A program made the position numbers and the translations under genes. Shown in pieces: positions 15,779 to 24,187 of a stretch of DNA of 64,000 nucleotides. The notes under the pieces were generated by a model, which saw only the letters and a list, made by a program, of their open reading frames with translations, had not been told where the DNA came from and ran no database searches. Within the stretch, counting starts at the first letter, position 1, and the number at the start of each line of letters is the position of its first letter. Origin of the DNA: Aurantimonas sp. HBX-1 (lineage in GTDB: Bacteria; Pseudomonadota; Alphaproteobacteria; Rhizobiales; Rhizobiaceae); contig NZ_CP090066.1 of the NCBI RefSeq assembly GCF_021391535.1, positions 1,439,501 through 1,503,500 of the forward strand, written 5' to 3'.

Positions 15779-16428
15779 TCATCTAGCTGCTCCTGCCGAA
15801 TGAAGGTGGAAGACGTCGACGTGATCAGCTACGTCGCAAAGCCCCTTGAATGACGCGGGTCTGAGCTTGCGGTCGCCGGTCCAGTCGCGATACTCGATCT
15901 CCACAACTAGCTCTGCGCGCGTGATGACGAACTTCTTTTCCCTTGGCGCGTAAGGCGGCCGCTCCGTCTTCATCGCGTCCAGCTGCAGCTTCAACTCGTG
16001 CACCTGTTCACCTTTGAAGCCGGACCCGACCGAGCCGACATACACGAGCCCATCCTCACTCTGCGCCGCCAGCAGCAGGCTGGCGATCGCGCCGCAGACC
16101 TTGCTCGACGGCTCGTAGCCGATGACCACGAAGCTGTCGCTCTGGACGCATTTGATCTTCAGCCAGTCGCCGCGGCCGCCGCTTCGATAGGGAGGGGAAG
16201 CTGCGTCTGCTTTGGATCGCGGGGCTTCGGCGCCCTGCCGCGGGCAACGACATCCGGTTCCTGCTGGAGACCGGTCGACTTCGGAGGACGGGAACGCTTC
16301 GCCATCCCGCCATTGCGCCAGAAACTGCTTAAGAGACGGTGAGGTCCACCCCCCCGCCCCCCGCTATGCTCTCCCCGCTGGGGCGGCGGCTTCTTGCGTT
16401 TCACCCTTTCGAGGCGTTCGCGCAGCAT
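15779..16428 (-). pseudogene. ATP-dependent DNA ligase (LigD type) relic with internal deletion
   Basis: The N-terminal piece (RPPKSTGLQQEPDVVARG, KPRDPKQTQLPLP) and the C-terminal piece (SDSFVVIGYEPSSKVCGAIA to VADHVDVFHL) match the two ends of the intact ligase at 46762-47826. About 540 bp between them, including the catalytic lysine region, is missing, and the join lies near 16188-16200. The join does not restore a working enzyme. It lies next to the 69-residue gene and an SRAP 5' fragment. Confidence 0.85.
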
Positions 16429-16436
16429 TGGCGAAC

Positions 16437-16646
16437 TCAGTCCTCCGGAAGATCGGGATCGGGGTCCTGAACGAACAACCTGTCGAAATCAGCAGGGGCG
16501 TGAAGTTCCCCGTCGGGACCAGAAATGAGGACGTCACGTTCGCCGAGCCGCTGCAGCTCAAGAGCTTTTTCATGCGCGGACAGTGGGCTGTCCCGCTGGA
16601 ATGACACAGCGCCGTGCTCAGTTGTGGCGGTGATGATAAACGGCAT
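16437..16646 (-). CDS. Hypothetical 69-residue protein
   Basis: Begins MPFIITATTEHGAVSFQRD, then SAHEKALELQRLGERDVLIS with a closing PADFDRLF. It is a compact alpha/beta small protein of a type often seen in Rhizobiales; no function is known to me. It sits immediately upstream of the ligD relic on the same strand, about 9 bp away. Confidence 0.7.
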   Translation of the reverse strand: MPFIITATTEHGAVSFQRDSPLSAHEKALELQRLGERDVLISGPDGELHAPADFDRLFVQDPDPDLPED

Positions 16647-16754
16647 CAGCTCCTCCTTCTGGCATTGGGCCGCGGGTTATGGTCAAGCTAAGATAAAGCG
16701 TCGGATGCATTGGAGATCAACCAGATGCACGGGTTCTGTCCAAGCCCGTCTCGA

Positions 16755-16797
16755 CGGCGACCGCGCCTCGTGTTCTCCTGCCGTCATGTGCTGGTGT
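16755..16797 (+). pseudogene. 5' fragment of an SRAP gene, cut after codon 2
   Basis: The leader and first two codons (CTCCTGCCG-x-CATGTGC) match the leader of the intact SRAP gene at 49428-49474 over about 40 bp. Homology stops after ATGTGC, where sequence leading into the IS110-type gene begins. It marks a former ligD-SRAP neighbourhood. Confidence 0.6.
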
Positions 16798-16864
16798 GGA
16801 CGACCTCTCACCCCAAGCGTTTGATGACGTCGCAAGCGTCACAACCAGATGAGAGGAGAGTCTC

Positions 16865-17191
16865 GTGAACATTCCCGTCCGCATTGGCATGGACACCTCC
16901 AAGTCGGCGTTCCAGCTCCACGGAATCGACGAGAACGAGGTCGTGGTTGTCCGCCGGCAGTTCCTGCACGCCGAGATGATCCGCTTCTTCGAGCGGCTTC
17001 CACCTGTTCTTGTTGCCATCGAGTCCTGCGGCAGCTCGCATTACTGGGCGCGGCTGCTGCAATCCTTCGGTCACGAGGTGAAGCTGATACGCCCGCAGTA
17101 CGTGAAGCCATATGCGAAGCGTGGCAAGAACGATGCGTCCGACGCAGAGGCCCGGGCAACATCACACTCGGGTTCAAGGGCGCCGCCGTGA
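16865..17191 (+). pseudogene. IS110-family transposase, N-terminal fragment
   Basis: GTG start at 16865. The first ~95 residues (IGMDTSKSAFQLHGIDEN, then ARLLQSFGHEVKLIRPQYVK and KRGKNDASDAEA) are the N-terminal DEDD-type catalytic domain of IS110/IS1111 transposases, including the first Asp of the active site. The match ends after DAEA and the frame closes 13 residues later, so the C-terminal half is deleted. Confidence 0.85.
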
Positions 17192-17675
17192 GCCCACGGC
17201 CGAACGGCTGCTCCGTGATCTCGAACTGCCGGTCCACTGCCGCAGCGATCGCCTCAGCCCTTTCTGCTTGATCAACGTCGTGGTCTCCTGTCCGGATACC
17301 CGTGGCCCCCTCGGAGCGAAGCGCTGCCGCGTCTCAGGCGGCACCCGCGGCGACGGCAAGCTTGATGACAGTCTCGAGTTGCCGGCGGTGGGCGAAATAG
17401 GAGCCTAGCAAGAACGGACGGCAGGTCTATGGCACGACCGCGCTTCCAACATTGCTCGTGGAGAATGCGTCGCCGCGAAATGGCCGGTGACGTCACAGCA
17501 GGGATCTTCGTGCTTGGCCCGCCGTGGAGGGCGGAAGGCGCGAGCCTTGGCCCTTCTTCTGCGATGTAGGTCTGGAACCGTCGCAAGGCGGCGGAACCCG
17601 GAGATTGCGAGCGTGTTCTCCGACAGAGGGACGTTCGTACGCTTTTTCAGCTTTCTAGCTGATCGGAGATTACCG
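17192..17675. other. Intergenic stretch, no gene recognised
   Basis: No frame with family resemblance. It probably contains debris from the IS110 deletion plus the promoter of the SH3 gene at 17676. GGAG lies 7 nt before that ATG. Confidence 0.5.
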
Positions 17676-18332
17676 ATGACCATAAATCACCTCACCACCG
17701 CCCTTGCCTTCGGCGGCTTCCTCGCGTTTTCCAGCTCTGCCTTGGCACAGACCGCGGCCACTGCAACTACTGACCTTAACGTCCGCTCCGGCCCTGGGCC
17801 GCAATATGAGGTCATTGGGGCAATCCCAAGCGATGGCAGTGCCACGATCACGGGCTGTTTGGAGGACAGCAAGTGGTGTCAGGTCACCTACGAGGGAACC
17901 GAGGGATGGGCCTACTCAGACTATCTGACTGCCGACCTCTCCGGAGAGCGGGTGGTTATCACCGAGCGTCGCGCAGACGTCGGTGTGCCGGTCGCGACCT
18001 ATGACACAGGTGCCGACGGCGCAGTTGCCGGTGCAACAGGCGGAGCAATCGCAGGGGCGATCGTGGGCGGGCCTATCGGAGCAGCGGTGGGAGGGGTTGC
18101 CGGCGCAGCTCTGGGTGCAGCCGCTGATGTGCCGGAGCCGGCGATCACATACGTCAGGTCGAACCCGGTGGACCCGGTTTATCTGGAAGGTGAAGTGGTG
18201 GTCGGAGCCACTCTTCCCGAGACGGTCGAACTGCGGGAGATTCCGGATTACGAATACCGGTACGTCTACGTGAATGGAGTGCCCGTTCTCGTGGAAGCTG
18301 AGACTCGGCAGGTCGTGCGCATCGTTCGCTAA
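17676..18332 (+). CDS. Exported SH3-domain protein with DUF1236 C-terminus, copy 1
   Basis: 218 residues. The signal peptide ends at ALAQ (about 25). A bacterial SH3 domain spans residues ~28-90 (TTDLNVRSGPGPQYEVIG, then WCQVTYEGTEGWAYSDYL). A Gly/Ala-rich glycine-zipper-like segment follows (GAIVGGPIGAAVGGVAG), then a DUF1236 domain (YVRSNPVDPVYLEGEVVVGA, YRYVYVNGVPVLV). It is closely similar to 31918-32625. It likely binds cell-wall or envelope components in the periplasm; the precise role is unknown. Confidence 0.88.
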   Translation: MTINHLTTALAFGGFLAFSSSALAQTAATATTDLNVRSGPGPQYEVIGAIPSDGSATITGCLEDSKWCQVTYEGTEGWAYSDYLTADLSGERVVITERRADVGVPVATYDTGADGAVAGATGGAIAGAIVGGPIGAAVGGVAGAALGAAADVPEPAITYVRSNPVDPVYLEGEVVVGATLPETVELREIPDYEYRYVYVNGVPVLVEAETRQVVRIVR

Positions 18333-18451
18333 CGATCCCGGCGTCCTTGCAGCCCCGCGGCGATCGTGCTGCGGGGCAACCGGCGCCAACCGACCGACCA
18401 GTGGTCCGCAATGCACCCGTCTACCCCCAAAGCTGAAGCCGAGGTTCCGTC

Positions 18452-18682
18452 ATGCCTATATTGCTCGTTCTTATTGCTGTGGTCGTCGGGCTCTGGTTCT
18501 TCGGCATTCTCAACTTCAACGTCAATGATACCGGCGAGCTACCCAACGTGAGCATCGAGGGTGGGCGTGCTCCCGACGTTGATGTGGATATTCAAGTTCC
18601 TGATGTCGATGTGACGACTGAGGAGAGAACCGTGACGGTGCCGCAGGTCGAAGTGAATCCCTCGGAGAATTCGCGCGAGTAG
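18452..18682 (+). CDS. Small membrane-anchored protein with Val-Asp repeats
   Basis: 76 residues. An N-terminal span (PILLVLIAVVVGLWFFGIL) is followed by a periplasmic tail in which acidic and beta-branched residues alternate (APDVDVDIQVPDVDV, TVTVPQVEV). The tail resembles in style the beta-repeat region of the PRC-barrel protein at 12224-13540. Function unknown. Confidence 0.75.
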   Translation: MPILLVLIAVVVGLWFFGILNFNVNDTGELPNVSIEGGRAPDVDVDIQVPDVDVTTEERTVTVPQVEVNPSENSRE

Positions 18683-18712
18683 CTGTGCTCCGATTGGTCG
18701 GGCGTGTTGAAC

Positions 18713-20830
18713 TCAGCCATCTGCTGTTTCGGGATAATCTGCTGCTGAAGTGACCGACCAGATAGCGTCCAAGAGCTCTTCCTCTTCGAACGGCTTCCTG
18801 AGGACCGGTACGCCTGTCGGCCGGGCTCCCAATGCTGTTAGATCAGCGCATCCGGTGATGATGATCGCCGGCAGGTCGGATCTGAGATTGCGGGCGAAGC
18901 GCACGACCTCGACCCCCGAGACCATGGGCATGGCGAAGTCGGTGATGATGAGATCGAACCGGTCGGGATCCTTTTCGAGGATCGTCAGCGCCTCGGCACC
19001 GCCGCCGGCACAGACCACCTCGAATTCGCGGTCGCGCAGCAACGCCGCCGTCGTCGCCAGCAGGCCGCTCGAATCGTCGACCAGAAGGATCACGGCGGTG
19101 CCCCTGACGGTCGGGGCCTTCGGTCCGGCCGATAAACGAGCCTGCCGTTCCTGCCGTCCCTGAACATCCGATCGCGGCAGCCAGAGGCCGATCTGGGTTC
19201 CGCGGCCGACGCTGCTCGCGATCTTCAGCGTGCCGCCCGACTGCTTGGCGAAGCCGTAGACGGTGGAGAGCCCGAGACCGGTCCCCTTGCCGACGTCCTT
19301 CGTCGTGAAGAACGGTTCGATCACCCGTTCGATCATGTCGTCGGGAATGCCGCAGCCGGTGTCCTCGACGACCACGATCACGTAGTCGCCGGCCGGAAGG
19401 TTGACGTGGTTGTCGCTGGAGATGGATCGGTTCTCCCCGCGAACGGTGATCGTCCCCCCGTTCGGCATCGCATCGCGCGCATTGATGATCAGGTTCATCA
19501 GCGCCAGTTCGAGCTGGCGCGCATCGACGAATGCAGGCCAGACATCGTCGTCGACGCGCCAGTTCAGGCGGATCAGGCCTCCCAGCGTCGGTCCCACCAG
19601 GCCCTCGATGTTCGCGGTCAGATCCGACAGATGCAGGACATCCGGGTCGAGCTGCTGGCGCCGGGAGAATGTCAGCATGCGGTTGATGAGGCCGGCGCCC
19701 TGCTCGGCGGCATGCCGGGTGAGGTTGATGATGTTCTGGACCTCATCGGTCGGCTGGATGCGTCGTTCGATCAGCTTCAGCCCGCCCAGTATCGACGCCA
19801 GCAGGTTGTTGAAATCGTGGGCGATGCCGCCGGTGAGCTTGCCGATCGCATCCATCTTCTGGGCCTGGACCAGCTGGTCCTCGAGCTCGCGCCGGTCCGT
19901 CACGTCCAGCACCGTTCCAGCGACCGTGGTGGCGGCGCCGTCGGCGCCCTTCAGGACGATGATGTGGTTCAGGAAGTGCTTGAAGGTCCCGTCCGCGCAT
20001 TGCCACCGGTACTGCGCGACGGCAGCGCCGCTGGCATCGAGGGTCGCTGCGAGGTTCTTCAGGGAACGCTGGTCGTCGGGGTGGACCCGGCTCGCCCACA
20101 AGGACGGATCGGCCTCGAACGCGCTGCTCTCGAAGCCGGTCAGGTTCTTCAGGTCGCCGCCGATGAAGTGCAGGGACGCATCGGCGAGCGAACGGTCCGA
20201 CACGTACATGGCCAGCGGCAGGGAGCGCAGGATGAGGGCCTGGCGCTCCTCCGACTGGCGCAGCGCCTGCTCGACCTGCAGCTTCTCGGCATTCGCCTTG
20301 AGGTTCTGCTCCAGCAGGCGCTGCTCGAGATCGGCCTTCTCGCGGATCTCGCGCGTCTTGTTGAACAGGTCGACGAAGACCGCGACCTTCGACTTCAGGA
20401 TCGTCGGCTCGAACGGTTTGAAGACGTAGTCGACCGCGCCCATGTCGTAACCGCGCAGCATGTGCGCGTCTTCCTTGTTGATCGCGGTGAGGAAGATGAT
20501 CGGGGTGCGCTTGGACTGGGTGCGCTGGCGCAGGAGGCGGGCCGTCTCGTAGCCGTCGAGACCGGGCATGAACACGTCGAGGAGGATGACCGCGAACTCG
20601 TGCTTCAGGAGCAGTCGCAGCGCCTCCTCGCCCGAGCGCGCCAGCACCACGTCCGCGACCGATTCCAGTACGACCTCGATCGCCAGCAGATTGCGCGGGT
20701 CGTCGTCGACCGCCAGCACCTTCGGACGCGACACGCCGGAGGATGAATCCCGCCCGCCCGACGGGGCGCGCCCGGGCTTCGACTTCCGTTGCGGAGTGTC
20801 GTCCTGCATGAAGTCCTCCGGCACGGTCAC
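18713..20830 (-). CDS. Hybrid sensor histidine kinase (REC-PAS-HisKA-HATPase-REC)
   Basis: 705 residues, cytosolic. Receiver 1 at ~35-155 (VLAVDDDPRNLL, ILLDVFMPGLDG), then a coiled linker. A PAS/PAC domain lies at ~200-315 and HisKA at ~325-395 with the phospho-accepting His in GIAHDFNNLL. The ATPase domain is at ~440-555 (NLIINARDAMPNGG, DTGCGIPDDM, GTGLGLSTV). Receiver 2 is at ~580-695 (ILLVDDSSGLL, LIITDFAMP, KPFE). It has no membrane spans, so it senses an internal cue. The receiver gene at 21036 lies upstream on the same strand and may be its partner. Confidence 0.93.
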   Translation of the reverse strand: MTVPEDFMQDDTPQRKSKPGRAPSGGRDSSSGVSRPKVLAVDDDPRNLLAIEVVLESVADVVLARSGEEALRLLLKHEFAVILLDVFMPGLDGYETARLLRQRTQSKRTPIIFLTAINKEDAHMLRGYDMGAVDYVFKPFEPTILKSKVAVFVDLFNKTREIREKADLEQRLLEQNLKANAEKLQVEQALRQSEERQALILRSLPLAMYVSDRSLADASLHFIGGDLKNLTGFESSAFEADPSLWASRVHPDDQRSLKNLAATLDASGAAVAQYRWQCADGTFKHFLNHIIVLKGADGAATTVAGTVLDVTDRRELEDQLVQAQKMDAIGKLTGGIAHDFNNLLASILGGLKLIERRIQPTDEVQNIINLTRHAAEQGAGLINRMLTFSRRQQLDPDVLHLSDLTANIEGLVGPTLGGLIRLNWRVDDDVWPAFVDARQLELALMNLIINARDAMPNGGTITVRGENRSISSDNHVNLPAGDYVIVVVEDTGCGIPDDMIERVIEPFFTTKDVGKGTGLGLSTVYGFAKQSGGTLKIASSVGRGTQIGLWLPRSDVQGRQERQARLSAGPKAPTVRGTAVILLVDDSSGLLATTAALLRDREFEVVCAGGGAEALTILEKDPDRFDLIITDFAMPMVSGVEVVRFARNLRSDLPAIIITGCADLTALGARPTGVPVLRKPFEEEELLDAIWSVTSAADYPETADG

Positions 20831-21035
20831 TCCGCCACGACCGCGAACGGGCTGCCGCCCGACTCCGGCCGCGCACGAGAATGCGACCGGGCGACCCAGA
20901 CCCGCACAAACGCGAAGTGAGACACGCGGGCTGGCCGATTAGGTGCCTGCCTTCCGCGACGAGATCGACCTCTCCACCTCTCGCCACCGGTCAGATGAAT
21001 CGCCCCACTCATCGCCTCCCGTGGCTGACCGACGA

Positions 21036-21500
21036 TCATCGGCCCAGGAGTTCCGCGAGCTTCTCACCCATCTGAATGGGGTCGGCTGGCTTGCTATAGG
21101 CACGTACGTCGGGGTGGTTTTTTTTCATCTCGTCCGGAAGATCGAAACCGGTGAGGAGCACGAAAGGTACTCCCATACGCCGAAGACTATCGGCAACTGG
21201 TGCAACCGAGCCGTCGAGAAGATTGACGTCCAGCACTGCCGCATGTGGCGGAGTAGAGGAGATCAGGGCCAAGGCCTCCTGAACCCGCGAAACAGGGCCT
21301 AGCAACTCGGCCTTAAGTTCCTGCAGTCCGCGGATTAGATCCAACGCGACCAGCAGATTGTCCTCAACCACCAGTACCCGCACACCCGCCAGGCGACCTC
21401 TCGCAACAGCTCGATCTTTCTCTGACCGGAATGGACGCGGGAGCAACGGGCCGCTGGAAAGTGACAAGCCGTTGAAACAGATTATGCGCTCGTGTTCCAC
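21036..21500 (-). CDS. Single-domain response regulator
   Basis: 154 residues. An N-terminal extension of ~35 residues is followed by a receiver domain (VRVLVVEDNLLVALDL, AAVLDVNLLDGS, VLLTGFD, YSKPADP), with the phosphorylated Asp in LDVN. No output domain is present. It lies about 200 bp upstream of the hybrid kinase on the same strand. Confidence 0.85.
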   Translation of the reverse strand: MEHERIICFNGLSLSSGPLLPRPFRSEKDRAVARGRLAGVRVLVVEDNLLVALDLIRGLQELKAELLGPVSRVQEALALISSTPPHAAVLDVNLLDGSVAPVADSLRRMGVPFVLLTGFDLPDEMKKNHPDVRAYSKPADPIQMGEKLAELLGR

Positions 21501-21682
21501 AAATGAGCCTCGACGCCGGTTACACCCTTGGATGTGAAGGTCTGCAGGAGCACCTTCACAAACGCCTATCGCTTGTAACTAGACGGCATATTTAAGGCCA
21601 CTGGGCCGATCCCCGAGGGACAGCCGCTGAGTTCTCCGGCTTCCGTCGCATCCGCTAGGGGCCACGCGAAGGCGCACGCAAG

Positions 21683-21940
21683 TGGGCGTGCGAGACGATT
21701 GGCGCTCACGCCGTACTTTCACAATTCCGTGGTGGCGGGAGACCTCGCTTTTACGTCAGAAGATCGCCGATATTGGACTGACGCCGATCACCAGCATGTT
21801 CATGCGGGGCGAAGCCGATCGGGGCAGTGTCTCCGATTTCCGACCGCAGATCGAAGACTCGGAGGCGCTTTCGATCCGTATTGGAGCCGACATTTGGCTG
21901 TTGCGTCCGCTTCGCAATCCGAAGGCGATCGCGACTTTTC
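21683..21940 (+). pseudogene. opgG relic with internal deletion
   Basis: RARRLALTPYF...VVAGDLAF (21683-21756) matches the N-terminal region of OpgG at 27520-27590. It is followed directly, out of frame, by DNA matching 28129-28310 (GLxPISSMFMRGEADRGS). About 540 bp between is missing. The two copies have diverged noticeably, so the relic is not a recent duplicate of the intact gene at 27385-28947. Confidence 0.78.
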
Positions 21941-22009
21941 GCTGGAACGGATCGGATGTTGAACGATTGTGGTCCTCGACAGGGACGAAGACCATTAGGA
22001 CACCATACC

Positions 22010-22366
22010 ATGTTCAAGACCACAGCATCCGCAGCCGTTCTCGTCCTCGCTCTGGCAGGCTCTGCCTTCGCTCAGGGTAATTCCGGCAACGCCGGCGGCG
22101 GCGGTAACAACAGCACCTCCGAAGGCCTCGTGACCGTTTCTTTGGGCGACGTCGTGCTTCAGGAAATCGCAAACGACCTGAACGTCGAGGTCGCCGATCT
22201 GGTGGACGTCACGCAGGTTCAGGTTCCGGTGGGCGTCGCAGCGACCGTTTGCGGCGTGAACGCCAATGTTCTGGCTGAGCAGAAGAAAGCCGGCGACGCC
22301 ACGTGCGATGCAACGTCGTCTTCCGAAGCGCTCGCCCAGGCCGTCCAGAAGCAGATTGACGGCTAG
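22010..22366 (+). CDS. Exported 118-residue protein, copy 1
   Basis: The signal peptide ends at AFAQ (about residue 22). A Gly/Asn-rich linker (GNSGNAGGGGNNS) leads to a helical domain (VVLQEIANDLNVEVADLVDV) with two cysteines (TVCGVN, ATCDAT). It differs from the copy at 37883-38239 at very few residues. Probably periplasmic or secreted; no family recognised. Confidence 0.85.
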   Translation: MFKTTASAAVLVLALAGSAFAQGNSGNAGGGGNNSTSEGLVTVSLGDVVLQEIANDLNVEVADLVDVTQVQVPVGVAATVCGVNANVLAEQKKAGDATCDATSSSEALAQAVQKQIDG

Positions 22367-22384
22367 TACCTAATTCAACGTCTC

Positions 22385-22414
22385 CAAGCAGGGGCTCCGG
22401 CAACGGGGCCCCTG
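22385..22414 (+). terminator. Intrinsic terminator of the exported-protein gene, copy 1
   Basis: CAGGGGC pairs with GCCCCTG around a TCCGGCAACG-type loop, followed by TTTG. An identical element follows copy 2. Confidence 0.7.
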
Positions 22415-22622
22415 TTTGCGTTCGTGCTCATGACGGTCTTCAGCGGATTGTGCTGCCTCGTTCGTCAGCGTCATCCGCTGAAAGGCGGATAGATGCACTC
22501 CAAAGGACGCGTATCTGCGGGCAAACATTTCCGGGGCCTATCTGACTGCCGCCAAGGAGATGCATGAACGGCAGAGGGTTCCTGCTCCGCCATAGGAAGG
22601 TCACTGCACCCGCGCCGGATTC

Positions 22623-22928
22623 CTAGCGGGCGCCGGCAACGCGATCGCAGGAACCGTCGCCCCGCCCGGACGGTAACCATTGCTGTTCTAATTCGCTCCA
22701 GCAGTGATCGCTCTCAATAAGGACGGTGCGGAAGCGTATGAGCGCATGACAGACCGTGTCTCGCTCGTACTCGGGCACTGCTGCCCCTTCGCGATCGATG
22801 CCGAGTCTGCAAACCTGATAGGCGTCGTGCCACTGCTGGACAGAGACGTCACTTCGCAAATGGCCAGGTTCCGCTGGCCCCCCTCCAGCCATCACCATTG
22901 CAAGCGCTGCAACCACTCTATTCAGCAT
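22623..22928 (-). CDS. Small exported hypothetical protein
   Basis: 101 residues from ATG 22928. A short signal-like N-terminus (NRVVAALAMVMAGGGPAEP) is followed by a helical domain with three conserved-looking cysteines (YQVCRLG, DTVCHALI, SDHCWSEL), as in small Cys-paired periplasmic proteins. Family not recognised. Start chosen at the signal peptide; longer in-frame starts exist upstream. Confidence 0.6.
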   Translation of the reverse strand: MLNRVVAALAMVMAGGGPAEPGHLRSDVSVQQWHDAYQVCRLGIDREGAAVPEYERDTVCHALIRFRTVLIESDHCWSELEQQWLPSGRGDGSCDRVAGAR

Positions 22929-23236
22929 CGCTCTTCTTTCCGACAGAGCGTCCCTTTCTCGAGGATAACGATCAGGTCGGCAAGAGGCTCCGCGGGCACT
23001 GTATTGCCGCACCAAGTCCTTCGCAAAGAGGGTGTACAACACACTTTGTCGCCACTCGCCTTTGTCCGCGATCTGCGCCTAACCCGCTGCGCCTGGCCCC
23101 GTAACGGGCTATAGCTGTCGGGGCAGAGCGCCATACGCTCCGCGCAATGATCTACGGCCGTCGAAGGACGCGTTCAGTGTAAAGGTAGCGGCCTGAACTT
23201 CCTCCAGCCGCAAACGAATTCCGGCGGACGGCTGTC
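22929..23236. other. Intergenic stretch, nothing recognised
   Basis: No supported gene or RNA feature between the exported-protein gene and the membrane peptide gene. Confidence 0.4.
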
Positions 23237-23335
23237 TTATGGGAACAGGACGTATGCGCTTGCGACCCCGATCGCTCCCACCATGCTGAAGAATACCGAA
23301 TTGACGAAAACAGCGACGGCGGTCTCGATACGCAT
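23237..23335 (-). CDS. 32-residue single-span membrane peptide, copy 1
   Basis: MRIETAVAVFVNSVFFSMVG continues as a single hydrophobic helix to AYVLFP. The ATG at 23335 has AGGAGG at good spacing. A second gene of identical length (52021-52119) differs at three residues (G/A, I/V, S/G) while about six further codons differ silently. That is strong evidence for selection on the peptide. Function unknown; it is probably an inner-membrane microprotein. Confidence 0.82.
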   Translation of the reverse strand: MRIETAVAVFVNSVFFSMVGAIGVASAYVLFP

Positions 23336-23509
23336 TCCGGTTCCTCCTGCTTGATCAGTAGGCGGAAGAATGAGTAGCAGTGTGAACGGTTCCCGTTGCT
23401 CGAGTCCGAAGACGTCCAGCGTCCCAGCCCCGTCCGTCGGCGCCGGGGTGATTGTGCACATCAGCACATCTGAATGGTCGAACGTCGGAATGCGTCAAGC
23501 CTCTGGCAT

Positions 23510-23906
23510 TTGTGTCACTGCGTCCACCAGGGGCCCGCGGGAGACACCGAACGCATGGCACAGGGCATGGATGGGGAACATGGCCTGGTTCGCCGTCATG
23601 CATTTGAAGATCGAGACGACGTCGCGTCGCTCTGAGCAAACCAGGCAGCGGCCTTTGCCAGGATATCTCTCTCCTGTCGAAGCTGGCGGTTTTCCCTGCG
23701 AAGGTGGCGAAGCTCTTCGCGCTCCTGGCTGGTCACGCCATCATCGCGGCGGCCGCCATCACGATGGGCCTGCTTGATCCAGCCGTGGATGGTCGCGGCA
23801 CACAGCTCGAATTCGCGCGCCAGATCCTCCGTGCTGCGGCCAGCCCGTGCCAGGTCGACGATCTGGTCCTGAATTCAGACGGGTATGGGTTCGTCGTTCT
23901 CGGCAT
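23510..23906 (-). pseudogene. IS3-family transposase relic (orfA frameshifted, orfB cut)
   Basis: The orfA frame starts at ATG 23906 (PRTTNPYPSEF) and loses one base near 23870. It then continues one frame off as DQIVDLARAGRSTEDLAREF, CAATIHGWIKQAHRDGGR, and a leucine-zipper-like part ending LAKAAAWFAQ. The start of orfB follows (MFPIHAMCHAFGVSR) and is cut. No clear terminal repeats could be assigned. Confidence 0.78.
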
Positions 23907-24187
23907 AGTGACACTCTCCTCTCCCCAAATCGGATTGTGTCCCTCAAACGGGGGAACTCCACTCCCGCCGTTGCCTAGCCTGTAGCCTTCGCGACATATC
24001 TGCTCCTGCGACAATAACGGAGGGTGCCAGCAGGCAGCATTGGGCTCCGATCCTATGCCCGGGTGGAGAAGGCCTGCCTCCAGCCTCTTCTGGTCTGCCA
24101 TTCAACTGAGGTTCAGATCGTCTCGCTATATCACCGCAGGGTCATGTCACGGCATGCCGGCGCAGCGACCGTAGATCGGAGAACCTC
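23907..24187. other. Upstream region of the OmpA-type gene
   Basis: No gene seen; presumably the promoter of the gene at 24188 plus the edge of the IS3 relic. The ATG at 24188 is preceded by CGGAGAACCTC. Confidence 0.4.

Larger units (their letters stand above)
21957..22490 (+). repeat. ~530-bp dispersed repeat, copy 1
   Basis: From about TGTTGAACGATTGTGGTCC at 21958 to AGCGTCATCCGCTGAAA near 22485 the sequence is almost identical to 37830-38358. It carries a complete gene, its leader and its terminator. Flanks differ: an opgG relic here, the end of terC at copy 2. Confidence 0.9.

Noticed and set aside
19406..20746. Long plus-strand open frame of 446 codons
   Set aside because: Antisense of the hybrid histidine kinase; no family resemblance.
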